Numbered from the stretch's first letter, positions 42,703-52,845 are shown. The stretch is DNA of 64,000 bases from Acanthosepion esculentum (GCA_964036315.1 OZ038498.1:14926997-14990996); one strand, 5' to 3'. Notes: a model not told the origin generated them from the sequence alone. Numbers and translations are program-made.

Positions 42703-42858
42703 CAGTGAATCGGTGTTTCAACTTCATATGCCCGTCAGCCATACCCCACTCCGTGCATCCAAGCTTTACAACAAGCGCTCACCCATCTAGGTACTAACCA
42801 AGCTTGACGTTGCTTAACTTCGGTGATCGTACGAGAAGCGGTGTTTAAACGTGAGAAA
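42703..42858 (-). mobile_element. 5S-tRNA composite SINE, third copy, followed by a second 5S start
   Basis: On the minus strand 42858 to about 42761 is 5S-like: CGTACGATCACCGAAGTTAA then GCAACGT, and TTAGTACCTAGATGGGTGAG. A shortened tRNA-like piece, GGATGCACGGAGTGGGGTAT, follows as in the 27845 composite. A second 5S-like start, CATATGAAGTTGAAACACCG, then occurs at 42703-42733. Confidence 0.65.
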
Positions 42859-43769
42859 ATATTTTTTCTACGTCGAGAAAGACAACTGTTGATACACTGA
42901 CCAATGTTTGTTCCCAAAAGCTCATGTACAGTAAAAACATTTAGATATTTCTAAATGTCATATGACAATTGACGTTGCCCTTCTAATTTTCCTGTTAGCT
43001 CACATATATTGTTCACCAGGACCGATGTGTGATACCCCCGAACGGCGAGGAAAACTGATTGGGAGTCCCGGTGGATAACCCTCGCTATCTTATCAACATT
43101 TTCTTTTTTCTACCTAAATTTATATACGTTACAAATTAAACTAAGCACAACTGATTATTAAAAGATGAAACATTTTCGTGGATTGTGACGTCATTCCGGG
43201 GTCTTTTTTTTCGTCCAAATCCGTGAATTTGTTTTACTTATGTTAAGTAACTAATAATAACAAAACAAAAGTCATTGAAACAAAGCAAGTTCAGTCGACC
43301 AATGATGACAATTCCAGAAAAACGTAACTATAAACAATTTTTTCTATCCTCTGCCAGCCGCTATGATGGAGAAAGCATTACCTCGAAATTATGTTAAGTC
43401 TCGAGAAAACACGATATAAAATTCACTATTTTTATCCATAATGTTGTATGTGTTACATTATTCAACTTTTTAACAACAAAAATTTCAAGTTGATGTTAAA
43501 CATTGCCACAAAACATTTTTTTATTTAAGATGGAATGATTTATTATGACATGTCTCATTTGAATTTAGATACATTGGATTTATGATCAATTTTTCAAGTT
43601 GAATTGTTCACCTATATTGCATTTGATCTATTTTTGCACATTATGTTACAATAAAATTTGTATCTTATATGAATACTACCTTAGGACAACTGAGATGTAG
43701 CAGTGCGGGGGCCCGTATCATGGATTTGGAGGTGGGTATCATAGATTGTGTGGGGAACGAGACCTTTGA

Positions 43770-43890
43770 ACGAGCCCCGTCGTTCTTAGTATATATTCCT
43801 CCAAAACTCCCTCCAATTCATCAATAATTTTCAAGTTTTTTAGTCTTCTAGAACGATCTTTTTCCTTGTGTTGAGGATCTGAAGATAAAG
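43770..43890 (-). pseudogene. Mariner transposase HTH fragment
   Basis: The minus strand encodes DPQHKEKDRSRRLKNLKIID then ELEGVLEEY, which resembles the linker between the two DNA-binding helices of mariner transposases ('H-K-D-R-x-G-R-P..' then D-x-x-L-E). A better preserved relative lies at 52235-52395. No catalytic part remains. Confidence 0.5.
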
Positions 43891-44184
43891 TTTTTTGTTC
43901 TTTTTTACTTACTTAAAAAATAAAACAAAACATTCCTGACAATTTTAGTTTAAACTGTCAAAGGTCGCCCTGGACGCTACACAGTTTTCCTCATTTTCCG
44001 TCTCTCATAATAAGTCCACATTTTTCTTGCGAAAAATAGAAAAACAAATCTTTTAGCGTCGACTGATTTTCCTCTCTACAAGTTCATCTGGAACCCATTC
44101 TACTAGTTTTAAAGAGATGAATCAACTTCAAAGACAGTTCTAAGATTTCTCTAATATTATACATAAGACGGTGTTGGAAATTTT

Positions 44185-44325
44185 CTAAATAATCGGCAAT
44201 ATTACTGATCCTGACCTGTCGTCTCGGCTTCAGTCACTTTCCAATCGTAATATAGCTTCCCTTTGCCTTTTCTATAAATACTTTCATGGTAATTGTTAGG
44301 GTGAACTTTTAGCATCCCGCTACCA
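44185..44325 (+). pseudogene. Fragment of the MEYCCHIW-type LINE
   Basis: The frame encodes IGNITDPDLSSRLQSLSNRN then IASLCLFYKYFHGNC and a stop, a close relative of the block at 4985-5110. Confidence 0.65.
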
Positions 44326-44335
44326 CCTTTTTTTT

Positions 44336-44567
44336 ATCAATATCAATTTTTGTACAAAAAGTGGATCACAGAGCTTATTCAGCTTATTACATATTTTCAA
44401 AAAACCTCAACTTCTGATTGGTCACTTAATATTTAAATCATGCCCGAATATCAATGTCGATTTCTGTGCAAAAAGTGGATCACAGAGCTTATTCAGTTTA
44501 ATATATATTTTCAGAAAATCTCAACTTCTAATTGGTCACTTAATATTTAAGTCATGTTCGAATAACA
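44336..44567. repeat. ~117-bp tandem duplication
   Basis: Two adjacent units share 'aaaaagtggatcacagagct' with 'tattcag' and 'attggtcacttaatatttaa'. The starts are about 116 bp apart and they differ by several substitutions. Confidence 0.85.
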
Positions 44568-44569
44568 TC

Positions 44570-45415
44570 GACCTAGTTCTTGACCTGACCAAAAAATAAT
44601 AATTCTGCCAAAATCTGTCAAGCCTCTGTGAGCCTAACACGTGAACAAAGTTAGCAATAAATATGAAACGTCTTCCATCTTCGACATTGAGCCGATCGGA
44701 ATCCTTTGAACTCGTCACACAGTTCCAGGCTTTACGTTAAAGTTCCTTAACATGATTCCAGCCTGAAAGAACACTCACTCACACAGCAATAATTTATCAC
44801 GAACAATCAACTCAAGGTTTCCGCATTCAACTTAATAAAAGAATCTTTTTCATACGCTTTCAAGCTCAACGTTAATTATTGCAATTAACATAAACACAGC
44901 TTGTTAAGAACCACTTACCCCAACTAGAATATTCTCTTCGAACGACAAGTGAAAACAAATCAAAGAGCGGTAATTCCATAAACCTTAAAGTAAGTCGTAA
45001 ATGATATTTCTCTACTTTAAGTAACAAACTGGAACTGCTTATTTTTTTTCTTAAATTACAATAATACCAAAACACACTTTCTCATTATTGTACAGACCAT
45101 TCAACAACTTATAATCTATCAAACCAGAACTTCGACAACATTTCAATCTTAACATAAAAGGACGTTTGAACTTTTTAAAACCACATCTTTACTGCAGTTA
45201 TTTGTATCTCTTGTTTATATAAATATTTTATTCATTGATGTGCAAAAACTGTTGTTTCTCATGTCGTCCTTATTCTATGTTTGTTGAATACTGAAATTTA
45301 ATGTGAGAGGAAATTGTTAATTTCATCACGCAGCCTATTTATTCAACAATTGTTGATCAATATAATTTAATCAATTAACACAACCTCCACAAACTCTTTG
45401 CTATAGTACAATGAC
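44570..45415. other. No gene recognised
   Basis: AT-rich DNA with only short frames and no repeat family that I recognise. Confidence 0.45.
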
Positions 45416-45417
45416 AA

Positions 45418-45650
45418 TGGATTGTACATATGGGAGTAATTAGGATTTTCATAGAGACATGAGGTATTACGGTGGATGTAGTAAGGAATGTAAGTAAAAA
45501 TGCATTTTTTAGTGTTAGGAATATTGTGGTATGTTTGGGTCAGTGTTTGTGGCTAGCTAAGTTTAAAGTTAAGACAGATGAAGACCGCCCTATTCCCCAT
45601 TTTGGCCTTGTGCCACATTTTGTAAGTATTTACAAATAAATATCACTCTT
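45418..45650 (+). repeat. 5'-truncated LINE 3' tail (GGCCTTGTGCCACA family)
   Basis: Diverged copy of 1726-1965. It ends TTTTGGCCTTGTGCCACATT then 'ttgtaagtatttacaaataa'. The tail equals the 3' end of the LINE lying just to the right, but in the opposite orientation. Confidence 0.6.
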
Positions 45651-45659
45651 CCCTATAGT

Positions 45660-45917
45660 ACCTAGTGTAGTGAACAAAAAGAAAAAAGTGACGAGAGGGG
45701 GGGTTAGAGAGTGCAGAGCGCCGTTCGCCGGCAGACCAGATGTTCTACTTTCGTCGTCGGTCACCTCGAGGAAATGGATTGCGAGTCTCCCTTTCTCGGC
45801 CGTTACACCGGGCAGTCGTGAAACAGACACCAACTCAGACGCGCCTACTTCAAATTCCACTTCGTCCGCCAGTCAATTCGCACGTCCAACTCTGTTGCAC
45901 GAAGTCCGCCGAATGAC
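45660..45917 (-). mobile_element. CpG-rich fragment, possible LTR-retrotransposon 5' region (left part)
   Basis: This GC- and CpG-rich block and 49620-49830 were continuous before the LINE inserted. Read on the minus strand across the empty site, the right part has a TATA-like CATAAAAGC, an initiator-like TCAGTTCG about 30 bp later, and this part has CTGGCGGACGAAGTGG, which resembles an LTR-element primer-binding site. A minus-strand frame then gives DEVEFEVGASELVSVSRLPG and AEKGRLAIHFLEV. The plus strand is also open across the empty site. An LTR promoter and gag start is my preferred reading; a host CpG-rich exon is the alternative. Confidence 0.35.
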
Positions 45918-46599
45918 ATGATTTATTTGCACAAAAAGTACAAATTGTGGCACAAGGCCAAAAAAGGGGAGGGGTAAAGGCTGGTCATTACTTACTATCC
46001 TATACCTAGCTAATCAGATTCGCAACCCATTCATACATTACAATTATCTCATTCACCACAAGAACTCATCCGTCGCCATTCAAACCTTCATCCACCATAA
46101 TACCACATCCACACCAGGGGAACCTACAAAAAACGCGCCCCACACCATAAAAATTTTGATGATAATAAAATACATTAAAATTCTAATAATGAAAAGATGA
46201 AAGTGGGGAGGGAGATGAACCCAATAACAAACTAAAAATTCAACAAATATTTAAACTAAACATAATTCGTGTTAGTAGGGCCCGTCCAACCCTCAAAATA
46301 GAGAGGCCGCTGTATTCTGCCCAGAGGACAGAATCAAGAAGCACTCTCGCTAAGGGAGTGGGAAAGAGATAAAATAACCCGGACATGGGGAAATAAAAGG
46401 CTGACCTAGTCGAGATGAAAGTGGGGGCAAAAACAAACTGGGGAGGTTGGGAATCTCGACTTGGATCATAACTGAAAAGATAGCCGGGAAACAGGCCGGG
46501 AACAACACTTACTCACATTAACTAGGTACACTTAAGCTTGTCTAACCTAACCAAGGGGAGGGTTCCACCGGAAACCACCCCGATGTAACTTTGGTTGAC

Positions 46600-47487
46600 C
46601 TAGAAAAGAAAATCAAGGCTAGCCCCGTTCAAACGAACCAAGCTCGCCGCTTTTACCCACCTTTCGCTAAAGACTGTCGAATGCAATCGTTTTCTATCAG
46701 TTCTAATCTTCATCTTGAGCTGGTGCTCAAAGAATCGGATCAGATCCTGATAAGAAAGCTGATTGCCTCGCAAGACTTCCTCCTTGCGCGTCGTCCATAT
46801 CACCATTCGGGCCGTGGCTAGCAGCATCAGAAACACCATTCGTTTCACCCCGGAATACGGGGGCGACACATTGTCACACGCGTATGCACGATCAATGGAC
46901 ACGAGTTCTTCGGGAGCGAGACGAGCCGTCAGCTCGCCGACATGGTCCCATAAGGGGCGGACCCGGGGGCAATGGTAGAAGGCGTGCGAAGCCGTTTCTT
47001 CTAATCCAAGGCCACACCGTTCACAGTCTGGCAAGTCCGCCAAGCCCCATATGAAAGCCTTGTCGTTGAGAGGCAGCCGATTCCGAGCCAATCGCCAGGT
47101 AAGCGAAAACTCAGGGTTACTGAGATAATCCGCCGCTGGCGCCCAAGACCAGTAGGAGCGATACTCCTCCTCCGAACAGTCGAGCGTATCACGTAGAGGA
47201 TCCTTCGCGCGACCCTCCACTAATCCCCGATAGAAGACCTTCCTAGGCCGTGAAAGGTCACTGGACCGCGGAATAGCCCTCAAGGCTGACCGACACTCGC
47301 TGAGGAAAAGCGATTCATCTCGAGACCTACAATGGCGCTCGGCCTTCGAGATGGGGGGATTGATTGTAAGGCTAGGGAAGGCGTCCCTAACAATCCCCTC
47401 CAGAATCGGATCTCCTCCAGTCAATGCGCGGCGTAGGAAAGCCAACCGAGAGGCACGGATGTGACTCTGCAAGTGTGGCATTCCCTG
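46600..47487 (-). pseudogene. L1/Tx1-type ORF2, C-terminal part after the frameshift
   Basis: This frame continues the RT protein after the shift at the C-run 47488-47494. It reads QGMPHLQSHIRASRLAFLRR, the segment usual behind the RT in L1-type proteins. The middle has FSLTWRLARNRLPLNDKAFI, then a zinc knuckle DCERCGLGLEETASHAFYHC (C-x2-C, H, C). It ends near VKAASLVRLNGASLDFLF at 46600. The C-terminal domain is complete and unbroken; the frame can be entered only from the upstream frame via a one-base shift. Confidence 0.8.
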
Positions 47488-49615
47488 CCCCCCCATGACA
47501 CGGACGTTTGGTGCAGACTCGTCTGTCGACCCTGTTCGCGCGTCCCCTCCATAAAATGGAGGATAGCGCTTGCTCGAGCGCATTCTTCTGGGCCTTACAG
47601 AGAGGAAGTACTGACAAGCGATAAAGAATCAGGGGGAAAATGTATGTAACACACACCTCCGCCCTGCCCTTTACGGACAACCTCCGTCGATTCCAAGTCT
47701 TACCGGCAGAAACGACCTTTGCTAGTACTTCAGACCAATTTTTCTTCAGCTGGAGGTCGGGTCCAAACCACACTCCAAGAATGCGGACAGGACCGTCCGT
47801 CCAACCGAAGCGGCCTGGAAGATCACGCCCCTTCCAGGCACCTAACCGCAAGCCGGAAGACTTGTCGCGGTTTATCTTGGCCCCTGTCACCTTCTCGTAC
47901 CGATCAAGCGCATTCTGCACCGCCTCAATATCGTTAAGGGACGACACGAAAGCGGATACGTCATCGGCGTACGCGGAAACCCTGGCTCGAGACCCTCCAG
48001 GAACGGCGATCCCGCGTAGGGCCGGACTGCACGCCTCGTCCTTCAGCCGGCGCAGGAGAGGCTCCAACGCCAAAGCATAAAGGAGAGGCGACAGCGGACA
48101 ACCCTGACGAACCGACCTGGACAGAACAAAAGCGCCCGACAACTTTCCGTTCACCTGTACCACAGCACTGGGGGAGCGATACAGGAGGCTAATCCAGCGG
48201 CAGAAGTCGGGTGCGAATCCGGCGGCCTGCAGGACAGTAGCAAGGTAGCGATGGTCGACCCTATCAAATGCCTTGGACTGATCCAAATTGATCAGCGCGG
48301 CTTCTTCGTCGTCTTTTACGCCCTCTAGGATCGTGCGGATCAAATGCAGGTTGCTCTGAATTGTTCGGCCCCTCACAGAACAAGTCTGCTCAGGTCCCAA
48401 CAGAGACTCGGCAACTGACTGCAAACGCTCCTGCAGGATATTGGCCATAATCTTTAACTCTGTGTTTAGCAGAGTTATGGGCCTATAATCATCTAGTTTC
48501 CCCCCAACACCCTTGCCCTTTTTCAACAGAGTGATCACACCCCTGGAAATGCGATTGGGGATGGACCCCGACCGAAACCAGTTGTTGAACACTGCTGTCA
48601 AAATCGGAACAAAGATGTGCGACAGCCTCAAGTACAATTCATAAGGCAAACCATCCAGACCGGGCGACTTGCCTCTGCCGACCTTCTTCAGTGCCTCGTA
48701 GACTTCGCCCTCCGTGATCTCTCCCTCGCAGCTAGCTGCTTCAGTCGGCTCAAGCCGAGGAAAGTCAGCCAAATAGCTGCGAAACTCCTCCTCACGGAGA
48801 CCAGGCTCCTTGGTAAAGCGGCTCTCGAAATGCCGCCGAAACGCCTCGCACATGTCGTCAGTCGACCGCAGCGTACGCCCCTCCGGGGTTTTGACTTGAC
48901 GAATGCAACGATCACCACCTCGACGGACTTCTTCCCGACGCAGATCTGCGCCCAGGTTCACAGCTTCGTTAGATATCTTACTTAACTTATGCCTAATTAC
49001 CTGACCCATGTAGCGCTCGCTATTCGAACGCTGCAGGGCCTCCCTAGCTAGGGCTATCTCTAGGGGATCCCCCCCAGCCTCCGCCCGGGAAAAATTAGAC
49101 TTAAGTGTCTTCACCTTGTCAGCTTTATCTAGAGCGAGCCGTTTGCTGAAATCAGTGGTGAAAGACCTAATTCTATCCTTAAGTTTCTCCCACCACCTAT
49201 TCCCGATAACCGCCCCCACTAGCTCCCGCTGCACTAATTTAATTAGCTGCTCCTGGAAGTCCCGCCTGTCCAGTAAAGACAGATTGAACTTCCAGTAACC
49301 AGCCATTCTAGGCCTATGTTCTAACGCCACACGGGCACAAACACGATCCGTGTAGCCTACCCAGTGGAACGTGGGACAATCTAACAAGTCTATGTCGGCT
49401 CTACGAACTAACATTCTGTCAATGTAGCTAACTACCTTGTCAGACGGCCAGCTAAGAGCCCACGTCCACATTTTCCCGCTGGGATGATCGACCCGGTATC
49501 TATCGACGAGACCATAATCGCCAATCAGATCGACCAGGCAACGATCGCCCCTTCTCCCTCTAGCGCCCCACCCCCTGTCTAACTTGGGGTCCAGGACGGC
49601 ATTCCAGTCCCCCAT
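47488..49615 (-). pseudogene. L1/Tx1-type ORF2: endonuclease C-terminus and reverse transcriptase
   Basis: This encodes the main part of a non-LTR retrotransposon protein. Residues 2-5 are GDWN and 63-69 SYIDRML, two motifs of the C-terminal half of the apurinic-like endonuclease. The N-terminal half is missing because of 5' truncation, so the Met at 49615 is an internal residue, not a true start. The RT has SPGLDGLPYELY (about 317-328), LLKKGKG and YRPITLLNTELKI (377-390), motif A NLDQSKAFDRVDH with D445, SVRQGCPLSPLLYAL, and YADD with D551 and D552. Motif wording (LDQSKAFDRVDH, SPGLDG) favours the L1/Tx1 group. Seven Cs on the plus strand at 47488-47494 shift the frame. Confidence 0.83.
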
Positions 49616-49619
49616 TAGT

Positions 49620-49830
49620 AGTCCGCCGAATGACTCGAACTGATTCGTGCCTCTGGCACCTCGCTTTTATGCCAGCCCAACACGGCCGAAATTTGCATGT
49701 GTACAGATATCGTCTCGTTTTGGACGAGATTGGCGCACATAAATTGTGTCTTCGATAGCGGCTATATTTTTTTTCAGGAGTACTCTGCAGGCAAGACATG
49801 TTCGCACTCGTTTTGCACTCCGAGGTAAGT
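49620..49830 (-). promoter_or_regulatory. Possible LTR promoter, right part of the interrupted block
   Basis: On the minus strand CATAAAAGCGAGG (about 49660-49672) is followed about 30 bp downstream by TCAGTTCGAG at the edge of the target duplication. Such a TATA plus initiator pair is usual in LTRs. On the plus strand the same DNA shows an acceptor-like pyrimidine tract ending 'tttttcag' at 49776 and a donor-like GAGGTAAGT near 49824, so a 48-bp exon is a competing reading. No paired LTR was seen. Confidence 0.3.
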
Positions 49831-50094
49831 CATGTCTTTCGTCACACCTAGACTTTTTGAATTTACGCGCAGTGCTAGATTGGCGGCATCCACAATCATA
49901 AAATCATCAAAAAGAGAAAAATTAGCATAATAATCTGTTCAGCACATGTTCTTATTTCAGTTTCCTGCCGAGAAGCGGCACTCATGCATTGTTTTCCGCT
50001 CCAACACTGATTTTGAATTCAGATTTGTTTACATCTGTGCTCTGCCGTTGACGTTTTTTCAATTACATTTCAATCGTGATTTAGAATACATTTT

Positions 50095-50345
50095 CCCCCA
50101 TATCGCCGAAGAAAAGTCACAATGCAAGTGCTAATTCTAAGCGTAAGGCTATATCGCTGGAAGATAAAGTTGAAATGAAGTATTTTATTCGGAATACTGT
50201 ACGTACATATCATAAATACTGTAATAGGCAATGGGGAGTACTTATTTGCGGTTTATAGTGTGGTTATTCCGACTTAAGTCGTGTTTCCACCTAAGTCGTG
50301 ACCTCTGGAACAAATTAACGACAGGATGAGGTATAGCTGTATACA
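50095..50345 (+). pseudogene. Tigger/pogo-like remnant: transposase N-terminus joined to the 3' end
   Basis: The plus strand encodes SPKKSHNASANSKRKAISLE then DKVEMKYF, the start of the psq-type HTH of Tigger/jerky/CENP-B-like transposases. Within about 100 bp the sequence changes to CGACTTAAGTCGTG, TTTCCACCTAAGTCGTGACC and 'ctggaacaaattaacgac', which resembles the subterminal 3' end of such elements, closing near TATAGCTGTA. The catalytic region is absent, so it is an internally deleted derivative. No matching left end was found. Confidence 0.55.
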
Positions 50346-50540
50346 TTTAGGCAGATTATTTATATAAAGTAGAAAGAGGGTTGGTCCGGAAAGCGATCCC
50401 TGGGGGTGGGGACTGACCGTTAACAACTACCTTCAGGGACCTACTCGTTTGGAAGCACTTTATAATTGATAAAAATCTTCCAGTGATTCCATAGCTAGAG
50501 AGCTTCTGTAGTAATCCTTTACTGTCAGAGCAGAATTATA
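50346..50540. other. No gene recognised
   Basis: Short stretch of unassigned sequence including a G-rich patch (50400-50415). Confidence 0.4.
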
Positions 50541-51100
50541 AACAATTTCATTATATTGACAAACAATTGTTTTTAATTTGATTACCGATGTACTGGATGA
50601 AGCAGTATTCGAGACACTAGAGAGTTGTCTTTTAATTTTTGTTTCATAATTAAAAACTCGTCCATTTTATTTCTAATTGAACGTTATGCGATAAAAATAT
50701 ATAAAAAAAAAAAACCTTCACTCTGACCTACACGTTCTCACTACTTCGGACAAAATTCAATACGTACACAAAGAAGAATTGCTCAGTCATTACCGAAATC
50801 AACTTCGGATCATTTCGACATATATCGGTGTTCATCGGCAAGTCTTTGTCAAATCGCGCCATCTATGGACGTGTCGCGCGACCTCATTTCGCAGACACAA
50901 CCCACTTTATTTATTATATGTATCTGTTTATTTATTATGGATTATACGAGTATACCATTGTTATAATTTATCACTATTATATACTCGGATAATCAATTTA
51001 AACGGGTTTTGATATACAGTACATTTATATTGTGATTTGGACTTTTTTTCGAAAATAATTTAATTAATGACTTTTAAGAATTTTTGCGACACAGCTACGA
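50541..51100 (+). repeat. hAT-like non-autonomous repeat, copy 1 (interrupted)
   Basis: Blocks at 50541-50625 and 50777-51100 correspond in order to 51463-51598 and 51857-52160. Shared text includes 'acaaacaattgtttttaatt', 'gcagtattcgagacactaga', 'gctcagtcattaccgaaat' and 'gattatacgagtat'. This copy has an unrelated ~150-bp insert where copy 2 has a minisatellite, and a SINE-like unit at its right end. Confidence 0.55.
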
Positions 51101-51103
51101 TTC

Positions 51104-51262
51104 TCTGAGGGGCACACCAGACGAGGCTACGCCGAATGGCAGATTCTCGTTTTGGGCGGTAGACAAATCCGACCTCGTGTATTCGGGGTCTACGGGCAAT
51201 TTTTTGCCCGAGCCTACGGGCCCGGAACGCCCCACGTTAAAAACTGGCCTTGTGTCACATCT
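51104..51262 (+). mobile_element. GGCCTTGTG-tailed SINE-like unit (core family of 18483-18930)
   Basis: Contains 'agacgaggctacgccgaatg', GGTCTACGGGCAATTTTTTG then CCCGAGCCTACGGG, a small hairpin around GGGCAA/TTGCCC, and the tail TGGCCTTGTGTCACATCTTG. It is in the orientation opposite to the tandem pair at 18.5 kb. Confidence 0.6.
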
Positions 51263-51462
51263 TGTCTTGTGGGAAGGTTGGCAAATAGAGAAGGAATTAA
51301 CCTCCACAACAGTAACAACAACAGCAAGGTTCTATCTTCTAGGTTGTTACTCATTCTCGCCTCCGCAACATGAGGAACCGTAGCTTCATTTGCTCATTTT
51401 TCGCGACAAATAACGTATGTGGGACGTGGAGGATTTGCTTCACAGCATATGAAACCGAATGA

Positions 51463-51924
51463 TAAACAATTTAATTATATCGACAAACAATTGTTTTTAA
51501 TTTGATTACTGATGAAGCAGTATTCGAGACACTAGAGAAGAATTGCTCAGTCATTACCGAAATGAACTTCAGATGATTTCGACATATATCAGTGTTCGGT
51601 GGTGGGAAAGATAAAAGTTTGGACTAGGAGGAGAGATAAAATGTGGATGAGGCGGGGAGATAAAAATTTGAACGTGGGGGGGTAGATAAAAATGTGTATG
51701 AGGCGGAAATAAAAATTTGGACGGGGGTGAGTTAAAAATGTGGACGAGGCGAGGAGATAAAAATTTGGACGAGGGGGGGAGATAAAAATGTGTACGGAGG
51801 GGGAGATAAAAATTGGGACGAGGGGGAGATAAAAATGTAGACGAGGGGGAGGTAAAAAGTCTTTGTCAAATCGTGCTCTTCATGGACGTGTCGCACAACC
51901 TCATTTTGCTCACCCTACCCACTT

Positions 51925-51959
<35 letters not shown>

Positions 51960-52196
51960 TATGTATGTTTATTTATTGTTAATTGTAATTGATTATACGA
52001 GTATGTCATTGTTATAATTTATAACAATGACATACTCAGATAATCAATTTAAACAGGTTTTAAATTCGATATTTTCCATTATTGTTCTTTGGAATTCTTT
52101 CGAAGATAATTTAATAACCATGAAAAATTTTCGCAGCACACCAACGATCTTCTCACGGCACACCAGTGTGCCGCGACAAGCCAATCGAAAATCACT
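51463..52196 (+). mobile_element. hAT-like non-autonomous repeat, copy 2
   Basis: Second copy of 50541-51100. Its right end reads CGGCACACCAGTGTGCCGCG then 'acaagccaatcgaaaatcac', which resembles the subterminal palindrome and ..AAATCACT end seen in some hAT elements. No coding. A G-rich minisatellite (51605-51856) lies inside. The left terminus is not defined. Confidence 0.4.
51605..51856. repeat. G-rich minisatellite, ~24-28-bp unit
   Basis: About ten units of the type GAGATAAAAATTTGGACGAG plus a run of G (GGGGG or GGGGA). The G-runs recur at regular spacing on one strand. Confidence 0.9.
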
Positions 52197-52234
52197 AATC
52201 TAGATAATGATTTATTTTTCTAAGTCTTTGAAAC

Positions 52235-52395
52235 AAACTATTGTTGACTGATTGATCTTTAATTCTTCTGCAAGTTTGCATATTGCGCCCTCTACACTTT
52301 CCTTTGAAAGTTCCTCCAAATCATCGGTTTTCAAATTCTGTGATCTTCCAAAACGTTCTTTGTCCTTGTGCTGAAGACCTATGGAAGTTAAACAG
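52235..52395 (-). pseudogene. Mariner transposase HTH fragment
   Basis: The minus strand encodes LQHKDKERFGRSQNLKTDDL then EELSKESVEGAICKLAEELK and INQSTIV. The H-K-D..R-F-G-R linker, the D-D-L-E-E-L block and the helix-turn-helix (L-A-E-E-L-x-I-x-Q-S-T-I) follow the order in mariner transposases. The catalytic domain is missing. Confidence 0.65.
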
Positions 52396-52454
52396 CTGGC
52401 AAGGGTGTGTGTATTTTAGGCGAAGGTGCATTTTCAATATGAAAACAAAGATAG

Positions 52455-52620
52455 ACACATACAAAATATGAATACAGGATACAGGTTCGATTCCTATCGG
52501 AGGACGCATATTTTCTATGAAAATTTCTCGGACATTAAGGCTGGTATATGTTGTTAATACTGTTTATTATAAACAGAGCATTTACTTAAATATTTGTATA
52601 TATAAAAAGAACGTATAAAC
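52455..52620 (+). mobile_element. SINE with 'AACAGAGCATTTACTTAAA' tail
   Basis: A B box (GGTTCGATTCC, about 52482) is followed by 'tattttctatgaaaatttct', 'ggtatatgttgttaatactg' and the tail 'tttattataaacagagcatt' with 'tacttaaatatttgtatata'. It is the same family as 3140-3278 and 55785-55950. Confidence 0.68.
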
Positions 52621-52634
52621 ATAAAAAATGTCTT

Positions 52635-52845
52635 ACGGGTATGTCGAAAATTATATGCACTTTTACCATAAGATATCTTGAGGTTTGTCACACTGCTAAT
52701 GTGTGCTTATATTTGGTACTATTGCGGTCACGTGATCAAAGTTTGAGTTTGTAACAGCAGCAAGAAACTGGTGCAGTCAGTATAAACATGGCCGCTTCGC
52801 TAGCAGTGTGCAGCAAGGAGGAACAATTGTACATTTGAAACCTTC
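52635..52845 (+). pseudogene. Possible mariner-type 5' end
   Basis: A putative terminal repeat (TTACGGGTATGTCGAAAATT) is followed by a short UTR and an ATG at 52789 giving MAASLAVCSKEEQLYIETFT. S-K-E-E-Q near the start resembles some mariner/IS630 transposases. The frame then stops. Support is thin. Confidence 0.3.

Larger units (their letters stand above)
45918..49619 (-). mobile_element. L1/Tx1-type LINE, 5'-truncated, with 15-bp target duplication
   Basis: The insertion is bounded by exact copies of AGTCCGCCGAATGAC at 45903-45917 and 49620-49634. It starts inside the endonuclease domain (5'-truncated) and runs through RT and a C-terminal zinc knuckle to a ~680-bp 3' UTR (45918-46599). The final bases on the minus strand are GGCCTTGTGCCACAATTTGT, a 'actttttgtgc' spacer and AAATAAAT. 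The element is far more GC-rich than its surroundings. Its only coding break is one homopolymer frameshift, so the insertion is young. Confidence 0.88.

Noticed and set aside
47640..49298. Plus-strand frames opposite the L1/Tx1-type protein
   Set aside because: GC-rich antisense shadows without motifs.
49777..49824. 48-bp exon with acceptor and GTAAGT donor
   Set aside because: Both splice signals look good but no neighbouring exon can be linked and the region is probably a mobile-element remnant; kept only as an alternative in the feature entry.
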